Source of the DNA: Sulfuricella denitrificans skB26
GTDB taxonomy: Bacteria > Pseudomonadota > Gammaproteobacteria > Burkholderiales > Sulfuricellaceae
Reading direction: 5' to 3'
Assembly (NCBI RefSeq): GCF_000297055.2
Contig: NC_022357.1
Span: 1,995,501-2,059,500, forward strand
DNA: 64,000 nucleotides
Shown: piece after piece, positions 60,612 through 64,000 of the stretch
How positions within the stretch are numbered: position 1 is the first letter of the stretch
How the letters are laid out: every line of letters starts with the position of its first letter
Program-made: the position numbers and the translations under genes
Notes under the pieces: model-generated
Databases searched by the model: none
What the model was told of the DNA's origin: nothing
Seen by the model: only the letters and a program-made list of their open reading frames with translations

Positions 60612-61924
60612 TGCACCTGCGTGCCACTCTGAATGGTGGGCACGGACGCCTTGTGCGGCGCGTGTGGATGCCAGCCTGCCAGGGCGAGCATGATGAAGAA
60701 GCCGATGATATAACCCAGCGCGATGTGCCAGCCATTTTTTAGCCAGGAGCCAACCGACCTGACCTCGGGAAACAGGTTAGAAAGGGCTACGCCAGCCGAC
60801 GAGCCAAACCAGATCATCGACCCCCCGAAACCCACCGCATAGGCCAGCACTCCCCAGTCATATCCCCCCTGCTTCAGCGCCAGGGCAGTGAGGGGAATAT
60901 TGTCAAATACTGAAGAAACGAAGCCCAGACCGAAAGCGGATTCCCACGAGGCAACAGGCAGCTTTTCCACCGGCATCATCGAAGCGCAGACCACCAGTGA
61001 GAGCAGGAACACGCTGCCCTTGGTCGCATCCGGCAGCAGACTCCATTCGGGTTTGCGCAATGGTATTGCCAGCAGAATCGCCACCCACACCGCTGCGCCA
61101 ATGAACGGGAAAGCATCAGAGGATTCCGGGAACCGGGTGTTGATCATGACATTGGTAGCAATCGCAGCGACCAGTATCCAGACTACGATGCCTAGCCGTG
61201 CCCAGTCCACTTTAACCCCCGCGCTGGCGTCCTTCTGGATCGGCTGGTAGGCATGTTGCTGGCGTGCGGCGAAGAAGCCGAACAGGATCAATGCAGGAAT
61301 GGCCGCCGCATAGGCGTGTATGACATCGAAAGGAGCCACGCCGTCGATCCACATCATGGTGGTAGTGGTGTCGCCCACCACGCTGCCGGAACCCCCGGCG
61401 TTGGAGGCGGCGACGATGGCGGCGAGGTAGCCGATGTGTACGCGGCGATTGAATACGCTGGCTGCCACAGTACCACCGATCAGTGCGGCGGCGATGTTAT
61501 CGAGAAATGCGGACATCACGAACACCATCACCAGCAGCACAAAGGCGCCTTTCCAGTCGTCCGGCAGAAAGCGCGGCAGAACGTGTGGCACACTACTGTC
61601 CTCGAAATGACGGGCAAGAATCGCAAATCCGAGGAGCAGGCCGAGCAGGTTGGTCAGCACCACCCATTCATGTTGCATATGCACTAGCCAACCCAGCACA
61701 CCCGCGCCCTCGTTGAAGCCGGTAAAACCGATTTTGTACAGCGAAATCACGAAAAGGCCGGTGAGAGCCACACTCAGCGTGTGATGGTGGAATAGAGCCA
61801 CACCGAGAAGAGTGGCTGCAAACAGGATAAAGTCCAGCGGAATGCCCAGTATGACTGGCCCTTCAGCGGCGTGGGCCAGGGCCGGGAGCAGGCCGAGGAT
61901 GACCCAGGTCCAGCGTTTGTCCAT
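60608..61924 (-). CDS. NhaD-type Na+/H+ antiporter (ArsB/CitM superfamily)
   Basis: A 438-residue protein with about twelve helices. The N-terminal region (signal-like WVILGLLPALAHA), SAFLDNIAAALIGGTVAA and SNAGGSGSVVGDTTTTMMW are NhaD motifs with the acidic and Thr residues for ion exchange. It is convergent with the SulP gene. It adds to the Na+ handling set of this window. Substrate is by family. Confidence 0.85.
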   Translation of the reverse strand: MDKRWTWVILGLLPALAHAAEGPVILGIPLDFILFAATLLGVALFHHHTLSVALTGLFVISLYKIGFTGFNEGAGVLGWLVHMQHEWVVLTNLLGLLLGFAILARHFEDSSVPHVLPRFLPDDWKGAFVLLVMVFVMSAFLDNIAAALIGGTVAASVFNRRVHIGYLAAIVAASNAGGSGSVVGDTTTTMMWIDGVAPFDVIHAYAAAIPALILFGFFAARQQHAYQPIQKDASAGVKVDWARLGIVVWILVAAIATNVMINTRFPESSDAFPFIGAAVWVAILLAIPLRKPEWSLLPDATKGSVFLLSLVVCASMMPVEKLPVASWESAFGLGFVSSVFDNIPLTALALKQGGYDWGVLAYAVGFGGSMIWFGSSAGVALSNLFPEVRSVGSWLKNGWHIALGYIIGFFIMLALAGWHPHAPHKASVPTIQSGTQVH

Positions 61925-61939
61925 AAGAACCTCTTGTTA

Positions 61940-62368
61940 TTATTTGACCAAAGTGACCGGCATACTGGAAAGATGCAACACCTTGATGGCAACCGAGCCA
62001 AGGAACAGATCGCCCAGCGCGGAGCGGCCCCGTGTGCCCATCATGATCTGGTCGCAGCCAAGTTCCTGGGCGAGGCGCGCAATGGTCGTAGCCACTTCGC
62101 CCTGCACGATGTGGGCTTGGCAAGAAATACCAGCAGCATTCAGGATGCTGCGAGCTGGAGCGATGGCCGCTTCGCCCCACTCTTTTTCCAACGTAGCAAG
62201 TTCCTCTGTCTTAATCATGCGCCGTACCATCCAATCGTCGCCGGGGGGTTGTACATTCAGCAAATGCACTTCGGCACCCTGTAACATACTGGCGATGTGA
62301 GCAAGATGGCGCGCGGCATTCGACGATCCTTCCGAGCCGTCGATGGGAAGCAGTATCTTGTAGCCCAT
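61940..62368 (-). CDS. Single-domain universal stress protein
   Basis: A 142-residue UspA. ILLPIDGSEGSSNAARHLA and the full nucleotide-binding motif MGTRGRSALGDLFLGSVA (G-x2-G-x9-G-S) suggest it binds ATP. It is 15 nt upstream of nhaD on the same strand, so the two may be cotranscribed. The uspA remnant at 36735 was of this single-domain type. Confidence 0.92.
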   Translation of the reverse strand: MGYKILLPIDGSEGSSNAARHLAHIASMLQGAEVHLLNVQPPGDDWMVRRMIKTEELATLEKEWGEAAIAPARSILNAAGISCQAHIVQGEVATTIARLAQELGCDQIMMGTRGRSALGDLFLGSVAIKVLHLSSMPVTLVK

Positions 62369-62384
62369 GAAGATTTCCTTTGGT

Positions 62385-62471
62385 TTATTGATTGACCCAG
62401 ATCAGCATGCCCAGCAGCGACCAGAGAGTAACTATGACGAGGCCGAGCATGACTAGCAGTATGATACTCAT
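62385..62471 (-). CDS. Possible 28-residue single-helix membrane peptide
   Basis: The frame encodes MSIILLVMLGLVIVTLWSLL and a short GMLIWVNQ tail, almost one hydrophobic helix. It lies 16 nt upstream of the universal stress gene on the same strand. No good ribosome site precedes the ATG, and the frame is open further upstream without membrane features. It may be a genuine small protein or chance. Confidence 0.35.
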   Translation of the reverse strand: MSIILLVMLGLVIVTLWSLLGMLIWVNQ

Positions 62472-62777
62472 CGAAATGCCATGAAGGAAGATTAACTGGG
62501 TGTGAACAGCATGGAGACGACCCCTTCGGGTGTGTCGGCCATCCATGACTTCCCATATGGACAACACCGTTCCCATGCAGCAAGATATCGTACAAGCTGG
62601 ATAATTGGACAACAACTTAATCTGTTTTCATCCTTAACATTCAACCTTGTTGCCTGCTGACAAGTGTATTGCCTGTCATCACCTAATAACGTATTTCTCC
62701 GCCGCAAAATCAGGAAGGACCCCACACACGGTACAGGCGATCCATCTATCAAGACTCTAACAAGGCAAGTACAAAAA

Positions 62778-63668
62778 ATGCATTTTCTCCTGGCCACACT
62801 ACTGACACTATCGGTGTTTTTTCCCTCTCCGTCCCATGCCATGACACCGGCAGAAACCATCCTGATTACCAACGCCGCCGAACGTGGAAGCGATGGCGCT
62901 CAATTACTGCTCGGAATCGAGTATCTATACGGTGATGGCGGCAAACCCAAAGATGCAAAACTCGCAGCCCACTGGCTGGAACTCGCCGGGGAACAAAACA
63001 ATGCGGCCGCCCAGCAAATGCTTGGCGACCTTTACGAACGCGGTCTTGGCGTCCCCAGGAACCTGACATTGAGCGCAGCGTGGCGGAAGAAGGCTGCCAC
63101 CCGCGGCAGCACCGACGCTCAATTTGCCCTCGGGAAAATGTATCTTTCCGGCGAGGGTGTTGAAATGAACCCGGAACAAGCCGAACGCTGGCTCAAACGC
63201 GCGGCTAAAAAAGGCAACTTCGAGGCTCGGATTCTTCTTATCAAAATTTACCAATCACGCACCTCCCATCTGCTTGAGTCGCGCGAATACGAATTGGAGG
63301 AAAATTTATTGGCGGACGCCGCACTAGAGAGTTACCAATCCGGCGTTGAATTCATGCAATTCATGGAAAAAACCATCAACGAATTTATCGAGGTTTTCCA
63401 TGAACCATCGATCAATCTGCAAAAACTGGCCGAGGCAGGCGATGTCAAAAGCCAATATCGGCTAGCTACCCAATATGAAAGTGGCCATGGCGAAAAGCTG
63501 GACTATGGCAAAGCGTTATACTGGTTTCAAAAAGCAGCGAAAAATGGGAACATTATGGCCATGAAAAGCCTCGCTCACATCTATGAAAAGGGAATCGATG
63601 GCGTGACACCAGATCGAAAAACCGCTGAATATTGGACCGAAAAAGCCAAAGCAGCACAAAATCAATAA
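62778..63668 (+). CDS. Sel1-repeat (TPR-like) exported protein
   Basis: A 296-residue protein with a signal peptide (LLATLLTLSVFFPSPSHA). Sel1-like repeats appear at about residues 40-75, 76-111, 112-147 and 225-290 (for example GLGVPRNLTLSAAWRKKAA and KLDYGKALYWFQKAAKNGN). The stretch between the third and fourth blocks is less regular. Such proteins are scaffolds for envelope or signalling assemblies. The start is ATG 62778 with AAGG 12 nt upstream. Confidence 0.85.
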   Translation: MHFLLATLLTLSVFFPSPSHAMTPAETILITNAAERGSDGAQLLLGIEYLYGDGGKPKDAKLAAHWLELAGEQNNAAAQQMLGDLYERGLGVPRNLTLSAAWRKKAATRGSTDAQFALGKMYLSGEGVEMNPEQAERWLKRAAKKGNFEARILLIKIYQSRTSHLLESREYELEENLLADAALESYQSGVEFMQFMEKTINEFIEVFHEPSINLQKLAEAGDVKSQYRLATQYESGHGEKLDYGKALYWFQKAAKNGNIMAMKSLAHIYEKGIDGVTPDRKTAEYWTEKAKAAQNQ

Positions 63669-63837
63669 ACTCGCTCCGCGATACAAGACTTCTCACATTC
63701 GGGACAAATGGGTCCATAAAGTGTTTTTATACCTTGAGCCGATTTACACTGGTATCATCTGAGGTAGTCAATAAACCATAAAAAATAAGTACGCGCCGCC
63801 TTAACACTCGGCTTTCTGCTCGATACGGGGATTCGTT

Positions 63838-64000
63838 ATGCATCAGCTAGCACGCTTTCTTCCATTCCTGCGCTGGTTTCCTCTGCGCGGTGAAAATATC
63901 AAGGCCGACCTGATCGCCGGCATCACTGTCGCCCTGGTACTGATTCCCCAGTCCATGGCCTACGCCCAGCTTGCCGGCCTGCCACCCTACTACGGACTTT
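63838..64000 (+). CDS. SulP-family transporter, 3' truncated by window
   Basis: The first 54 codons of a second SulP transporter: [16 protein letters not shown], then [20 protein letters not shown] and [10 protein letters not shown]. The N-terminus lacks the CPSC of the neighbour at 58806, so the two are distinct. The gene runs out of the window. Substrate probably sulfate or a related anion. Confidence 0.88.
   Translation, partial: MHQLARFLPFLRWFPLRGENIKADLIAGITVALVLIPQSMAYAQLAGLPPYYGL

Noticed and set aside
1-64000. CRISPR array, tRNA or rRNA genes, transposases
   Set aside because: No regular spaced repeats, cloverleaf-like genes or recognisable transposase frames were seen; a covariance-model search would settle the tRNA point.

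Overview
The window looks like chromosomal DNA of a Gram-negative betaproteobacterium. Nitrosomonadales or Sulfuricellaceae-type sulfur/iron oxidisers are the best guess. The basis is the LPS heptosyltransferase WaaF, RseC/Rnf modules, PEP-CTERM proteins with a PrsT-type TPR protein, chromate resistance genes, and high-GC operons with ATGA overlaps. The placement is inference from gene content, not a computed phylogeny. I saw no rRNA, tRNA, CRISPR array, phage or intact insertion sequence. Genes enter at the left edge (glnE) and leave at the right edge (a SulP transporter).

Layout. 0-10 kb is housekeeping: glnE (5' partial), ilvE, a small zinc-finger protein, waaF, two tandem HDOD genes, hemN and a phosphomannomutase/phosphoglucomutase. 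10-25.4 kb is the bioenergetic core: apbE-rseC-rnfABCDGEH (Rnf1), a secretin-like gene, pyrD, alanine dehydrogenase, then a second complete rnfABCDGE set (Rnf2). 25.7-29.6 kb holds a PrsT-like TPR protein and a PEP-CTERM protein with a sigma-54 promoter. 29.9-36.7 kb holds nth, a FIST sensor, DUF1841, a haem protein, YcaO, a periplasmic OB-fold protein and glgC. 36.7-40.7 kb is a stress-gene stretch with two decayed genes (uspA, katA), a universal stress protein, a CBS protein, a rhodanese lipoprotein and TerC. 40.9-49.7 kb is a ceramidase-like membrane protein followed by a tightly packed mrpA(B)CDEFG operon with Na/Pi cotransporter and DUF2062 genes. 50.2-54.2 kb has a second PEP-CTERM-type protein with a near-consensus sigma-54 promoter, a TehA-like transporter, a universal stress protein and a zinc-ribbon protein. 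54.3-58.6 kb is a minus-strand chromate operon (chrB-chrA-rhodanese-chrB C-domain-MFS). 58.8-64 kb holds two SulP transporters, an NhaD-type antiporter, a universal stress protein and a Sel1-repeat protein.

How the genes fit together. Two Rnf complexes, Mrp, an NhaD-type antiporter and a Na/Pi symporter suggest that ion-gradient (probably Na+/H+) energetics matter to this cell. ApbE would supply the covalent FMN of RnfG and RnfD. Many of the rest handle stress: four intact or decayed universal stress proteins, a katA remnant, TerC, TehA-like and Chr genes. I found no clearly new multi-gene system. The best leads are the RnfD1 flavinylation-site substitution, the duplicated Rnf loci, several unassigned palindromic operators, and the sigma-54 promoters of the PEP-CTERM genes.
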